A stretch of 64,000 bases of DNA, from positions 1 through 64,000 of the IMG/VR virus record IMGVR_UViG_3300037294_000405. One strand, given 5' to 3'. This DNA is from a virus. A program made the translations under genes and the position numbers. The notes beneath the pieces are model-generated. The model was given only the letters and a program-made list of their open reading frames with translations. It was not told where the DNA came from and did not search any database. Shown in pieces: positions 1-8,334 of this stretch (positions within the stretch are counted from its first letter, which is position 1; the number at the start of each line of letters is the position of its first letter).

Positions 1-840
1 ATTACCATCACAAATATTGACGATTACATAACAAATTTTCTATTAACAGATAAAGCTTGTTTAGGTAACGCATTTAAAAAAGTTGATGACCGTCATTATC
101 AATTTCACTCAACTGAATTAATTGAATGGTTTAAAATGTTTGGGTTGGATAAACATAACGCTAGGGATAAAGAAATACCTTTAGCGCTATTAAAGATGCC
201 TAAAGATGTTATTAAAGCGTTTTTACAAGGTATGTTCGATGGTGATGGTATGAGTACAATAAAAGATATTAAATATTCAAGCACATCCAAAAAATTAATT
301 CAAACTTTACAAACTTTATTATTTAATTTTGGTATTATATCACATATTAAATATGAAGAACAAAAAACATCTAAATCATCAATACTAAAAAATGAAAAAC
401 ATATTTGTAAAATTTACAACTTAAAAATTTATTCAAATTATGCAATTAAATTTTATAACGAAATTGGTTTCAGATTAGATAGAAAACAAAATAATAAAGA
501 ATTTTTATTAAATAAGAAACAAAACTCAAGATTTGTTAATGTAAGTAATGAAGAAATTTTAGAAGTTTTAAAAGTAAATAATATAGTTAAAAGTAAAGTT
601 AGGTTTTTAGAAAGATTTTGGAAATCAGATTTAAATAGATTAAGTGTCGAATCATTAAACCGTTTATTAACCTTATTACCAAATAACACTTTTTTATTAT
701 CATTAACTGAACAATTAAAAAGACAAGAATTATTTTATATTGATGAAATTATTTTTATAACTGAGTCAGAAGATTATACTTATGATTTACACGTACCAGA
801 AACAAATTCATTTATTTCAAACGGTATTATAAGTCATAAT
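1..840 (+). other. Intein 1 of terminase (LAGLIDADG type), N-terminus outside window
   Basis: In-frame protein-splicing element. The visible part holds a LAGLIDADG homing block (LQGMFDGDG near 223-249) and the C-terminal splicing blocks: block F YDLHVPETNSFISNG (from 781) and block G ISHN, followed by Thr as +1 extein residue at 841. The first splicing residue and first LAGLIDADG motif lie left of the window. The homing domain looks intact, without internal stops. Confidence 0.93.
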
Positions 841-3405
841 ACTGGTGGTAGGGCGACACTTATATCCTGTGTTACTGAAGATACTTTTATCTTTACTGAC
901 ACTGGTTTACAACAAATGAAAGACATTATTAATTATAATGAACCAGATATACCTAATTTAGGTTATTATGTTAAAGAATATAATATTAGAGGAAATAATA
1001 TATCTAGGAAATCAAATTTAATTGTTAATAATGGTTTTCAAGAAACTATAAAATTAACAACTACTAATTCAGAACTTGAGTCAACTGAAACACATAAATT
1101 ATGGTCTTATTCAAATAAAAAAAACAAATATGATTGGTTTACGGTTAGTGAATTAGAAATTGGTGATTATGTTAATGTACAACATTCGTTTAATATTTTT
1201 GGTAATAACGATACTATTGATTTTACCTATGAGTTTTCAAATAGAGAACATAAACCAAAAATAATTTATGATAAAATAAATACTGATTTAGCTTATCTAA
1301 TTGGTTTATATTTATCAGAAGGGTCTTGTTATAAACCAAAAAATACTGATGGGATTATTATTGGTTGTGATATTACGATAACATGTGGTGATGATGTTGG
1401 TACATACATATCTAATGCTGGGTTTAATTATTCATCACACGATAATTTACACTATAAAATTTCATCTAAATATTTAGGTGGTTTATTAGAGTATTTGGGT
1501 TTTGATTTAACCTTAAAAGCCCCAAATAAATTAATACCTAAACGTTTACTTGAAATGGGGTGTGAAAATATTATTGCTATGTTACAAGGTATTATGGATG
1601 GTGATGGTTATTCTGATAATATTAGAGGTAGGATAGGTATAAATTTGTCCTCTAAAAAATTAATTCAACAAATAAGGTTTTTATTTTTAAATCTTGGTAT
1701 ATTAACTGATTATTCAGAAGGAATAACACCACCAACTAAAAAAGTTAAAGTTAGTAGCCAATATTATAGACTTTCATCAACATCTATTGATGCGGATAAA
1801 TATTACGATACCATTGGTTTTAGATTCAATAGGAAACAAATAAAAAGAGACCAAAATAAATTAGTATCATATAATAATAGGTATAGAATAATACCAAACG
1901 GCAAAAATATAATTAGAAATATTATAAACGAACATAAATTAGTTAAAAAATTATCTAACACTGGTTTACTAGTTAATAAAATTAGAATTTCTAATAAAAA
2001 CAAAACAGCTAATTTATCGGTAAATATTTTTAATGAATTTATAGATTATTTTATTAATGTTTTAAATCTTGACTTATCCAGATATTCAATTGATAAAATT
2101 AATTTCAAAGATTCAAAATGGGTTCCAATAACTAAATTAGAAAAACTTAAAAATAAAACATATGATGTTTCATTACCTGAAACTAATGATTTTTGGTGTC
2201 ATTCCGTTATTTATAATGGTATATTAGGTCATCAAACACCTAATGGTATGGATTCATTATACTATAAAACATACGACCAAGCAAAAACCAAAAAGAATAA
2301 CTTCAATATCATTGAAATGAAATGGTACGAGGATTTGCGTTATAATAAAGACTTGAGATGGTTAAAAGATGATTTGATGGAAGTTGAGTATGGATTCACT
2401 TTTGATTCATACCAAAAACGTTTAGATGATTCGTGGAAGCCTACTTCATCGTGGTACGAACAAATGTGTATGGGTATGAACAATGATGTTAAAATGATAG
2501 CCCAAGAGCTTGATGTGTCATTTATTGGTTCTGGTGGTAACGTTATTAGTGAAGAATATATCGAATTCCAAGAAAAAAATAACGTTAAAGAACCAGCAAT
2601 CACTTTTGGTGGTGAAAACGAAATATGGGTTTGGGAAGAACCACAAGAAGGTCATCAATATGTGATGGGTGTCGATGTATCAAGAGGTGATGGAGAAGAC
2701 AGTTCAACAATAGTTATTCTTGATTTTACAACAATGGAACAAGTCATGGAGTATCAAGGTAAAATACAACCAGATTTATTGGCTCAAATTGTGGAAGAAT
2801 ACGGTGAAAGGTATAAAGCATACACCGTTGTCGATGTGACTGGTGGTATGGGTGTATCAACAGTGTTAAAACTCATGGAATTTGATTACAAATTATTACA
2901 CTACGACAACGCAAACGGTAAAATACTTTCAGCTAGACAGAGAGAGTTATCTCAATACGATAAACAAAATAAAATACCAGGTTTTCACGCAACTAGTGTT
3001 CGTTTACCTATGATTTCTAATTTAGAATATAAAATTAGAACTAACGGTGTTAAAATTCGTTCATCTAGAATGGTTTCTGAAATGCAAACATTTATCTATA
3101 AAAATGGTAGACCAGACCATATGGAAGGTTATCACGATGATTTACTTATGTCTATGGGTATGGCTTTGTGGGTTATTGAACACTCGTTTAAAAACTTGGA
3201 GAGACTTGAAAAACAAAACAAAGCTATTTTAAATAGTTGGATAAGTGGTGCTAATAATGCATCCAACCCAACAAAACCAACCATAACAACAGTAGATAAA
3301 GAAACAGGTAAGACTGTCACTAAAATAAACCAACAACACACAGCTTATAGAAACGTACAAGACCCTAGAGGGCAATACTCTTGGTTGTTTGGTGGTATGA
3401 GATAA
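1..3405 (+). CDS. 17: Terminase large subunit (gp17-like), interrupted by two inteins, 5' partial
   Basis: ATPase/nuclease motor that packages DNA through the portal. The frame is open to the left window edge, so the N-terminal Walker A/B part lies outside. Visible in order: the end of intein 1 (to 840), a nine-residue extein bridge TGGRATLIS (841-867), intein 2 (868-2235), then extein from TPNGMDSLYY (coupling motif III) into the RNase H-like nuclease. Its metal-binding acids are seen in GVDVSRGDGED (near 2668), VVDVTGGMG (near 2830) and GYHDDLLMSMG (near 3127). Both inteins must be spliced out for activity. The portal gene follows 57 bp downstream on the same strand, as in T4-type genomes. 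Assignment is firm from the nuclease motifs, the TPNG motif and the gene order. Confidence 0.95.
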   Translation: MTITNIDDYITNFLLTDKACLGNAFKKVDDRHYQFHSTELIEWFKMFGLDKHNARDKEIPLALLKMPKDVIKAFLQGMFDGDGMSTIKDIKYSSTSKKLIQTLQTLLFNFGIISHIKYEEQKTSKSSILKNEKHICKIYNLKIYSNYAIKFYNEIGFRLDRKQNNKEFLLNKKQNSRFVNVSNEEILEVLKVNNIVKSKVRFLERFWKSDLNRLSVESLNRLLTLLPNNTFLLSLTEQLKRQELFYIDEIIFITESEDYTYDLHVPETNSFISNGIISHNTGGRATLISCVTEDTFIFTDTGLQQMKDIINYNEPDIPNLGYYVKEYNIRGNNISRKSNLIVNNGFQETIKLTTTNSELESTETHKLWSYSNKKNKYDWFTVSELEIGDYVNVQHSFNIFGNNDTIDFTYEFSNREHKPKIIYDKINTDLAYLIGLYLSEGSCYKPKNTDGIIIGCDITITCGDDVGTYISNAGFNYSSHDNLHYKISSKYLGGLLEYLGFDLTLKAPNKLIPKRLLEMGCENIIAMLQGIMDGDGYSDNIRGRIGINLSSKKLIQQIRFLFLNLGILTDYSEGITPPTKKVKVSSQYYRLSSTSIDADKYYDTIGFRFNRKQIKRDQNKLVSYNNRYRIIPNGKNIIRNIINEHKLVKKLSNTGLLVNKIRISNKNKTANLSVNIFNEFIDYFINVLNLDLSRYSIDKINFKDSKWVPITKLEKLKNKTYDVSLPETNDFWCHSVIYNGILGHQTPNGMDSLYYKTYDQAKTKKNNFNIIEMKWYEDLRYNKDLRWLKDDLMEVEYGFTFDSYQKRLDDSWKPTSSWYEQMCMGMNNDVKMIAQELDVSFIGSGGNVISEEYIEFQEKNNVKEPAITFGGENEIWVWEEPQEGHQYVMGVDVSRGDGEDSSTIVILDFTTMEQVMEYQGKIQPDLLAQIVEEYGERYKAYTVVDVTGGMGVSTVLKLMEFDYKLLHYDNANGKILSARQRELSQYDKQNKIPGFHATSVRLPMISNLEYKIRTNGVKIRSSRMVSEMQTFIYKNGRPDHMEGYHDDLLMSMGMALWVIEHSFKNLERLEKQNKAILNSWISGANNASNPTKPTITTVDKETGKTVTKINQQHTAYRNVQDPRGQYSWLFGGMR
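868..2235 (+). other. Intein 2 of terminase (LAGLIDADG type, Cys1 to terminal Gln)
   Basis: A 456-residue intein inserted directly before the TPNG coupling motif. Block A starts with Cys (CVTEDTFIFTDTG), block B has STETHKLW, the homing domain has AYLIGLYLSEGS (near 1291) and LQGIMDGDG (near 1585), block F is YDVSLPETNDF and block G ends GILGHQ with +1 Thr. The last residue is Gln rather than the usual Asn. Terminal Gln is known in some functional inteins (the Chilo iridescent virus RIR1 intein is the example I recall). Only 27 bp of extein separate it from intein 1. Confidence 0.93.
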
Positions 3406-3462
3406 AACATTAATGAACTATTTAATTTTTAAAAAAATTCATTATAATTTAATAAAAAACTT

Positions 3463-5499
3463 ATGGCAAATAAAAATTTAACGTTATTTCAAAGATTAGG
3501 TCAAGTACTTAGTCCAGATTCTAACACGCTAACACAAAAACAACCGACTCAACGATATAACTTGGGTAACGGAGAGTTACTTAAAACGAATAACAAAGCT
3601 GAATTTGAAAAAGCTAAATTACAAGCCCAGCAAAACAAATACCTAGGCGGTCTTTGGAAAAAAGTAGAAAGTGGTTTATTTCAACAATCAATAAATTATG
3701 AAACAACACGTATTGGTTCATATTCTGATTTTGAAGCTATGGAGTTTTACCCAACAATTGCAGCTGCCTTAGATGTGATGATGGAAGAATCAACTACAGT
3801 TAATGACCATGGTAGAGTTCTTAACATTTACTCTGATAGTAAACGTGTTAAAGGAATACTTGAAGATTTATTTTTTAATCGTTTAGATTTACACACTTCG
3901 CTTCCAATGTGGACCAGAAACACATGTAAATACGGTGATAATTTTGTATTCTTGAACATAAACGATTCACATGGTATATTAGGTGCTAAACAAATGCCTA
4001 ATTATGAGATGGAACGTAGAGAGGCTGGGTTATTTGACATGATATCTAGTAGAGAAATAGCTGATGGTGAAGAAACTAACGATAAAGTTAAGTTTTATTG
4101 GAGAAGTAATGATGTTGAATTTAATTCTTGGCAAATTGCCCATTTCCGTTTATTAGGTGATGATAGACGTTTACCTTATGGTACTTCTGTGTTAGAGAAG
4201 GCTAGACGTATATGGAAACAACTTATCCTTTCAGAAGACTCAATGCTCGTTTATCGTGTGACAAGAGCGCCAGAAAGACGTGTATATAAGATTTATGTTG
4301 GTAATATTGACGATGCTGATGTTGAGGCGTATGTAAATACAATTGCTGATAGATTTAAACGTATGCCTATTACTGACCCACAAACAGGACAAATAGATTT
4401 ACGTTATAATCAATTAGCTAACGACCAAGATTTCTTTATTCCAGTAAGAACTGAAGACGCACCTAACCCTATTGATACTTTGCCTGGGGCACAAAACTTG
4501 GACCAAATTGCAGATATTGAGTACTTGCAAAGAAACTTATTTACAGCGTTACGTGTCCCAAAACCTTTTTTAGGGTTTGAGGAAGCAACTGGTGAGGGTA
4601 ACAATTTAGCGATACAAGATATTCGTTTTTCTAGAACAATTAACCGTATACAACAATCAATGTTACAAGAACTTAACAAGATTGCCATTATTCACTTATA
4701 TATTCTAGGGTTTGAAGAAGATTTAGATAACTTCACCCTTACATTGAATAACCCTTCTACTCAAGCCGAAATGCTTAAAATCGAACACATGCAACAAAAA
4801 GTTACGTTACTTAAAGATGCTGTATCTGATATTGGTAATGGTTTTGGTACTATGTCATGGACTCGTGCACATAGAGATATTATGGGTTGGTCTGATGATG
4901 AAATAAAATCAGATTTACTTGAACAACGTATGGAAAAAGCAGCGTCTGCTGAACTACAAAATACGGCCAATGTTATCAAACACACAGGAATGTTTGACAC
5001 AGTTGATAGAATCTATGGTGATTTTAAAGCGGCAATGGCTGGTGGTGGCGGTGCTGGTGAAAGTGATGCTGATACCGAAGGTGGTGGCGGTGGTGGCCTA
5101 GGCGGTTCATTCGGTGGTGGGGGAGCTGGTGGTGAAGATTTAGATTTTGGTGATGCTGAAGAAACTGGAGCTGAAGAAGAAGCTGGGGCTGAATTAGAAG
5201 GTGGTGAAGAAGCTTTAGCTGGGGCTGAAGAAACTGCGGCTACCGAACCAGAAACCGTTGCTGAATCTTTAAAAAGAGTTGATAAATTATTAAAAGAAGA
5301 AAAAATTATTTTATCTAAAAAACTTAATGAAAGAACTCAAAAATATCAAAACAAATGGGTCGATGCTTTAGTTGAGTCAGTTAAACCTAGCGAAAAAAAT
5401 AAATCAACTGAAAAAGTTAAAATATACGACAAAACAGTAAAGGTTAATCAAACAGTTAATAGCATGATTAATGATATCAATAAAATGTTGGACGAATAA
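3463..5499 (+). CDS. 20: Portal vertex protein (gp20-like)
   Basis: Dodecameric portal through which terminase pumps DNA and to which the neck attaches. The 678-residue product (T4 gp20 is about 520) carries the portal core to about residue 500. Recognisable stretches are MYNYET-type N-terminal signatures (SINYETTRIGSYSDFEAM), WRSNDVEFNSWQIAHFRL, RAPERRVYKIYVGN, and the conserved RISRTINRIQ-like helix written here as RFSRTINRIQQSML. Beyond about residue 515 there is a Gly-rich then Glu/Ala-rich low-complexity segment (5035-5260) followed by a Lys-rich helix, an extension the T4 protein lacks. It sits between terminase and the head-assembly genes. No clear late motif precedes it, so it may be read with terminase. 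Confidence 0.93.
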   Translation: MANKNLTLFQRLGQVLSPDSNTLTQKQPTQRYNLGNGELLKTNNKAEFEKAKLQAQQNKYLGGLWKKVESGLFQQSINYETTRIGSYSDFEAMEFYPTIAAALDVMMEESTTVNDHGRVLNIYSDSKRVKGILEDLFFNRLDLHTSLPMWTRNTCKYGDNFVFLNINDSHGILGAKQMPNYEMERREAGLFDMISSREIADGEETNDKVKFYWRSNDVEFNSWQIAHFRLLGDDRRLPYGTSVLEKARRIWKQLILSEDSMLVYRVTRAPERRVYKIYVGNIDDADVEAYVNTIADRFKRMPITDPQTGQIDLRYNQLANDQDFFIPVRTEDAPNPIDTLPGAQNLDQIADIEYLQRNLFTALRVPKPFLGFEEATGEGNNLAIQDIRFSRTINRIQQSMLQELNKIAIIHLYILGFEEDLDNFTLTLNNPSTQAEMLKIEHMQQKVTLLKDAVSDIGNGFGTMSWTRAHRDIMGWSDDEIKSDLLEQRMEKAASAELQNTANVIKHTGMFDTVDRIYGDFKAAMAGGGGAGESDADTEGGGGGGLGGSFGGGGAGGEDLDFGDAEETGAEEEAGAELEGGEEALAGAEETAATEPETVAESLKRVDKLLKEEKIILSKKLNERTQKYQNKWVDALVESVKPSEKNKSTEKVKIYDKTVKVNQTVNSMINDINKMLDE

Positions 5500-5520
5500 G
5501 ACTTTTTACTTAAAACTATA

Positions 5521-5537
5521 ATATTTATTATTAAAAA
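5521..5537 (+). promoter_or_regulatory. Late-type promoter motif
   Basis: ATATTTATTATTAAAAA, one substitution from the recurrent motif ATATTTATAATAAAA, lies 8 bp before the ATG of the gene at 5546. This class is assigned to the phage late sigma by recurrence, not by experiment. Confidence 0.6.
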
Positions 5538-5545
5538 CTAAACAT

Positions 5546-6310
5546 ATGCAAAATTTTGGTAAAATCACAAATGCATTCAATGGAATTTTAGTGGAAGGAT
5601 TGTTATCTAACGATACAAAAAATAAACAAACATTCAAAAAATACATTAAAACAATCAAAGAAAATGAGTCTTTAAAGACTCAGTTCATGATTTACAACAA
5701 CATAGAAAATAAAGTAGAAACAAATGAATTTAAAGCTAATTTGTTTTTACAAGAAAACATAGCTCTTTTAAATAAGTTTCCAAAAAACGAATTATTAGAA
5801 GCAAATTTTTTATTGGCTAAACCGATATTAGATGTGGAAGAAGTTAGTTATCCTAACCAGATACTACACGAAAATATCACAACACTTATATTCACCGAAA
5901 AAAATTCTAAAAACATTAATGAGATTGTTGAAGCGACTTCTAACATTATTGATTTTATGAAAAACAATAAAGAAAAAGAACTTAAGGAAAGTATTGATTT
6001 ACCTAATAGTATGCTAACTACAATAATGGTTGATAAATACAACGAAAAATATGTTGACTTGGATGAGACAGAAAAACAATTTATTAAAGTTTTATTTGAA
6101 TCGGATGACGAAAAAAAGAAAGAACTTTATTCAACAACTCTTAGAGAATGTATCGATTTAATCGATGAAAAATTAGTTGAATCAAATTTAGAAGCTAAAG
6201 ATAAATTATTACGTGTAAAAGATAAATTATTAAACGATAAACAAGAAGTAAATGAAGATTTTATTAAAAATATTTCTAAGTTACTTGAGCTAAGAGTTAG
6301 TTTAAAATAA
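5546..6310 (+). CDS. Unknown head-cluster protein, 254 aa
   Basis: Not recognised by sequence. The product is Lys/Glu/Asn-rich and looks mostly helical, with a strongly charged C-terminal half (residues 170-254) of repeated KDKLL-type heptads that could form a coiled coil. It lies between portal and protease, where T4 has the prohead core genes 67 and 68. A core or scaffold role is therefore plausible by position only. A late-type motif lies directly upstream, and the next gene starts 27 bp downstream. Confidence 0.75.
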   Translation: MQNFGKITNAFNGILVEGLLSNDTKNKQTFKKYIKTIKENESLKTQFMIYNNIENKVETNEFKANLFLQENIALLNKFPKNELLEANFLLAKPILDVEEVSYPNQILHENITTLIFTEKNSKNINEIVEATSNIIDFMKNNKEKELKESIDLPNSMLTTIMVDKYNEKYVDLDETEKQFIKVLFESDDEKKKELYSTTLRECIDLIDEKLVESNLEAKDKLLRVKDKLLNDKQEVNEDFIKNISKLLELRVSLK

Positions 6311-6337
6311 AATAATATAGTTTTAAAATATAAATAA

Positions 6338-6568
6338 ATGACAACCGTTCCAAGTGAAAATATATTAAAATTAAGAATTTTATCTGATGAAATTTGTAGC
6401 AGACAAAACAATGATGGATATAAAGAAATAGTTTTAAATTTAAAAAACATTTTAGATAGTGGTAAAAAAGAAATTATCAGTTTAAAAACAATTAAAACTA
6501 AGATGAAATGTTATGAAAATATGTGTGTAAACATCACTAACATTTTAGACAATATTAAAATAAATTAA
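6338..6568 (+). CDS. Unknown small protein, 76 aa
   Basis: Small charged, helical-looking protein with three cysteines (EICSRQ, MKCYENMCVN). No family recognised. It is packed 27 bp after the preceding gene and 4 bp before the next one, so it is probably co-transcribed with the head cluster. The tight spacing, ATG start and lack of a competing frame support it as a real gene. Confidence 0.65.
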   Translation: MTTVPSENILKLRILSDEICSRQNNDGYKEIVLNLKNILDSGKKEIISLKTIKTKMKCYENMCVNITNILDNIKIN

Positions 6569-6572
6569 AAAA

Positions 6573-6911
6573 ATGGCAGAAGAAAAAAATAATTGGGGTG
6601 ATTATAGTAAACTAGTTCTAAAAGAATTAGAACGTTTAAATGACAACCATGAAAGAATGCGTTCGGATTTTGATACAAAACTTAACGAGATGAATCTAAA
6701 GCTCAATGACGTTAAAAACATTGAAAAAAATCTTGAGACTAACTCAATATGGATTGACAAAGTAAATGACGTTTGGTCGCCTTCACAGATGAAAGAAGCT
6801 AAAGATGAAATCTATAAACAAAAAGGGTTACTCACATCAGCTATCGCAATCATTTCTTTTGTTCAAATAGCTGTTGGTATTGCTATAGTTATTTGGGGTA
6901 AATTACATTAA
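6573..6911 (+). CDS. Coiled-coil protein with C-terminal membrane anchor, 112 aa
   Basis: The N-terminal two thirds are a charged heptad-like helix (KLVLKELERLNDNHERM onward). Residues about 88-108 form a clear hydrophobic transmembrane segment (LLTSAIAIISFVQIAVGIAI), leaving a very short tail. A soluble coiled coil plus one C-terminal membrane helix resembles hemolysin/XhlA-like or holin-associated phage proteins, or a membrane anchor for prohead assembly, which in T4 starts on the inner membrane. The function cannot be decided from sequence. It lies in the head cluster immediately after the 76-residue gene. Confidence 0.75.
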   Translation: MAEEKNNWGDYSKLVLKELERLNDNHERMRSDFDTKLNEMNLKLNDVKNIEKNLETNSIWIDKVNDVWSPSQMKEAKDEIYKQKGLLTSAIAIISFVQIAVGIAIVIWGKLH

Positions 6912-6920
6912 TTTTAAAAT

Positions 6921-6951
6921 TTGACTTCCTGGTAAAAAATGTTTATATTTG
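6921..6951 (+). promoter_or_regulatory. Host-type (Bacteroidota sigma) early promoter
   Basis: TTG at 6921-6923, exactly 20 nt, then TATATTTG at 6944-6951, a perfect match to the Bacteroidota -33/-7 form TTG...TAnnTTTG. The ATG of the next gene is 18 nt downstream. Confidence 0.8.
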
Positions 6952-6969
6952 TAAATAAAAAAACAACAT

Positions 6970-7413
6970 ATGAAAACAGGAAAAGAAATTAAAATGAACA
7001 ACTTTAAAAACTATAATGTAGTTTTTGGTAGCGTGAACAATAAAAACCCAAAAGCGATTTATATTAATATTTCAGCATGGGCCGAACCACTTAGTGATGA
7101 GGAAACAAACTACACTAGAGTAATAAGAGATATACATAAAAAAACAAAACAAGTTATTTATGATTATTTTCAGAACCACCCAAACAATAATTTTGTAAAA
7201 CAAAATACAATTGTTGATTTAGATATTAGGGAGTCTGGTGTTAGGTATGGTAAACGTAGTTTTATGAGTTGTGAAATAACTCTATATTTACAAGAAAAGG
7301 TTCCAGCTAATTCAGAACAAATGAAAAAAAACCTAGATGAAATCACACCGATTATAATTAAACATGTTTTCGACAACAACAAAACATTTAATTTTTATAG
7401 AAAAAAAATATAA
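6970..7413 (+). CDS. Unknown protein, 147 aa, with own early promoter
   Basis: No family recognised. The product is a compact mixed alpha/beta protein, basic overall, with a region around RESGVRYGKRSFMSCEITLYLQ that reads as paired beta strands. The ATG at 6970 is used because it follows the predicted transcription start closely; an in-frame ATG at 6994 (MNNFKNYN) is the alternative. It is unusual for its place. It sits among late head genes but has a perfect host-type promoter upstream and a strong terminator downstream, so it is an independent, probably early unit. Host-takeover function is possible but only inferred. Confidence 0.75.
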   Translation: MKTGKEIKMNNFKNYNVVFGSVNNKNPKAIYINISAWAEPLSDEETNYTRVIRDIHKKTKQVIYDYFQNHPNNNFVKQNTIVDLDIRESGVRYGKRSFMSCEITLYLQEKVPANSEQMKKNLDEITPIIIKHVFDNNKTFNFYRKKI

Positions 7414-7417
7414 ACTT

Positions 7418-7450
7418 AAACCCTTAGTAGCTCTACTAAGGGTTTTTTTA
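7418..7450 (+). terminator. Rho-independent terminator
   Basis: Inverted repeat AAACCCTTAGTAG / CTACTAAGGGTTT (7418-7430 with 7433-7445) followed by a T run. It closes the unit holding the 147-residue gene before the protease promoter. Confidence 0.85.
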
Positions 7451-7460
7451 TTTTACTAAC

Positions 7461-7476
7461 ATATTTATATACATAA
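7461..7476 (+). promoter_or_regulatory. Late-type promoter motif
   Basis: ATATTTATATACATAA, a variant of the recurrent late motif, 10 bp upstream of the protease ATG. Confidence 0.5.
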
Positions 7477-7486
7477 CATATAAACT

Positions 7487-8212
7487 ATGGATGTAAATTA
7501 TAAAGACTTTAGAATACTTAAACGTGGTGAAAGCGGTTGGGGTGGGTTAATTGAGCACGATGCTGGATATATCTCCCCAGAAGAACCAAGAAACCAACTT
7601 TTTATCAATGAGATAAAAAAATTAGATACAGGTAGCAAACTAGCTATAATGGAACCACTTATCGTTTATGTGGTTTTACAAAAATTTGGTATTCTTAATC
7701 GTAACGGTAGAATCTATCCAGAAGCAATACTTAAAACCCAAGACAGACTATATCAAGAAGCAATTAGGGAAAGAAGAGCGGTTGGTGAATTAGACCACCC
7801 AGAATCATCTATTATTGCTGGTGATAGAATCTCACATAATATTATTGAAACATGGTGGGAAGGTCATACGCTTATGGGTAAAATGGAAATTTTGATGACA
7901 CCTGGTTTTATTAATTACGGTATCGTATCAACAAAAGGCGATGAAGTCGCTAACTTATTAAGAAATAGAATCAAGATTGGTGTTTCTTCTAGAGGTGTTG
8001 GTTCGTTAGTTGAAGGAAAGAATGGTGAACAAATAGTTCAAGAAGATTTCGAAATTATTTGTTGGGACGTGGTTACAGCCCCTTCTACGCCAGACGCATG
8101 GATTGGTAGAAGTAGAGAAGAAATGAAGCCTTATGTTGAAAACAAAGAAATAAAAAAACCATTAATAAAGGAAAACTTATTAAACGATTTAGATAAATTT
8201 TTATCTGAATAA
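7487..8212 (+). CDS. 21: Prohead core protease (gp21-like)
   Basis: Serine protease that matures the prohead by cleaving scaffold and capsid proteins. The 241-residue product shows the herpes/T4 protease signature: catalytic His in GELDHPESS (His104) and catalytic Ser in KIGVSSRGVG (Ser167 or Ser168). The region NRNGRIYPEAIL before the His is also typical of the family. T4 gp21 is about 212 residues, so the length fits. The gene lies after a terminator with its own late motif and precedes scaffold and capsid genes, the T4 order 21-22-23. Confidence 0.92.
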   Translation: MDVNYKDFRILKRGESGWGGLIEHDAGYISPEEPRNQLFINEIKKLDTGSKLAIMEPLIVYVVLQKFGILNRNGRIYPEAILKTQDRLYQEAIRERRAVGELDHPESSIIAGDRISHNIIETWWEGHTLMGKMEILMTPGFINYGIVSTKGDEVANLLRNRIKIGVSSRGVGSLVEGKNGEQIVQEDFEIICWDVVTAPSTPDAWIGRSREEMKPYVENKEIKKPLIKENLLNDLDKFLSE

Positions 8213-8224
8213 GGGTTTTTTTTT

Positions 8225-8252
8225 AATCATTTTTATTGAAAAAATGATTTTT
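8225..8252 (+). terminator. A/T-rich hairpin after the protease gene, weak terminator candidate
   Basis: Inverted repeat AATCATTTTT / AAAAATGATT followed by TTT, in the gap between protease and scaffold genes. The stem has only two G-C pairs, so it may attenuate or protect the transcript end rather than terminate fully. Confidence 0.4.
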
Positions 8253-8264
8253 AATAAAATAACG

Positions 8265-8280
8265 TATATTTATTAACAAA
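8265..8280 (+). promoter_or_regulatory. Late-type promoter motif
   Basis: TATATTTATTAACAAA upstream of the scaffold gene. It leaves a leader of about 50 nt that contains a small hairpin AATGAG-TTCTAT-CTCATT (8279-8296). Confidence 0.5.
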
Positions 8281-8334
8281 TGAGTTCTATCTCATTGTTT
8301 ATCTATAAAATAAAACTAAAAAAGATAAAAAAAA

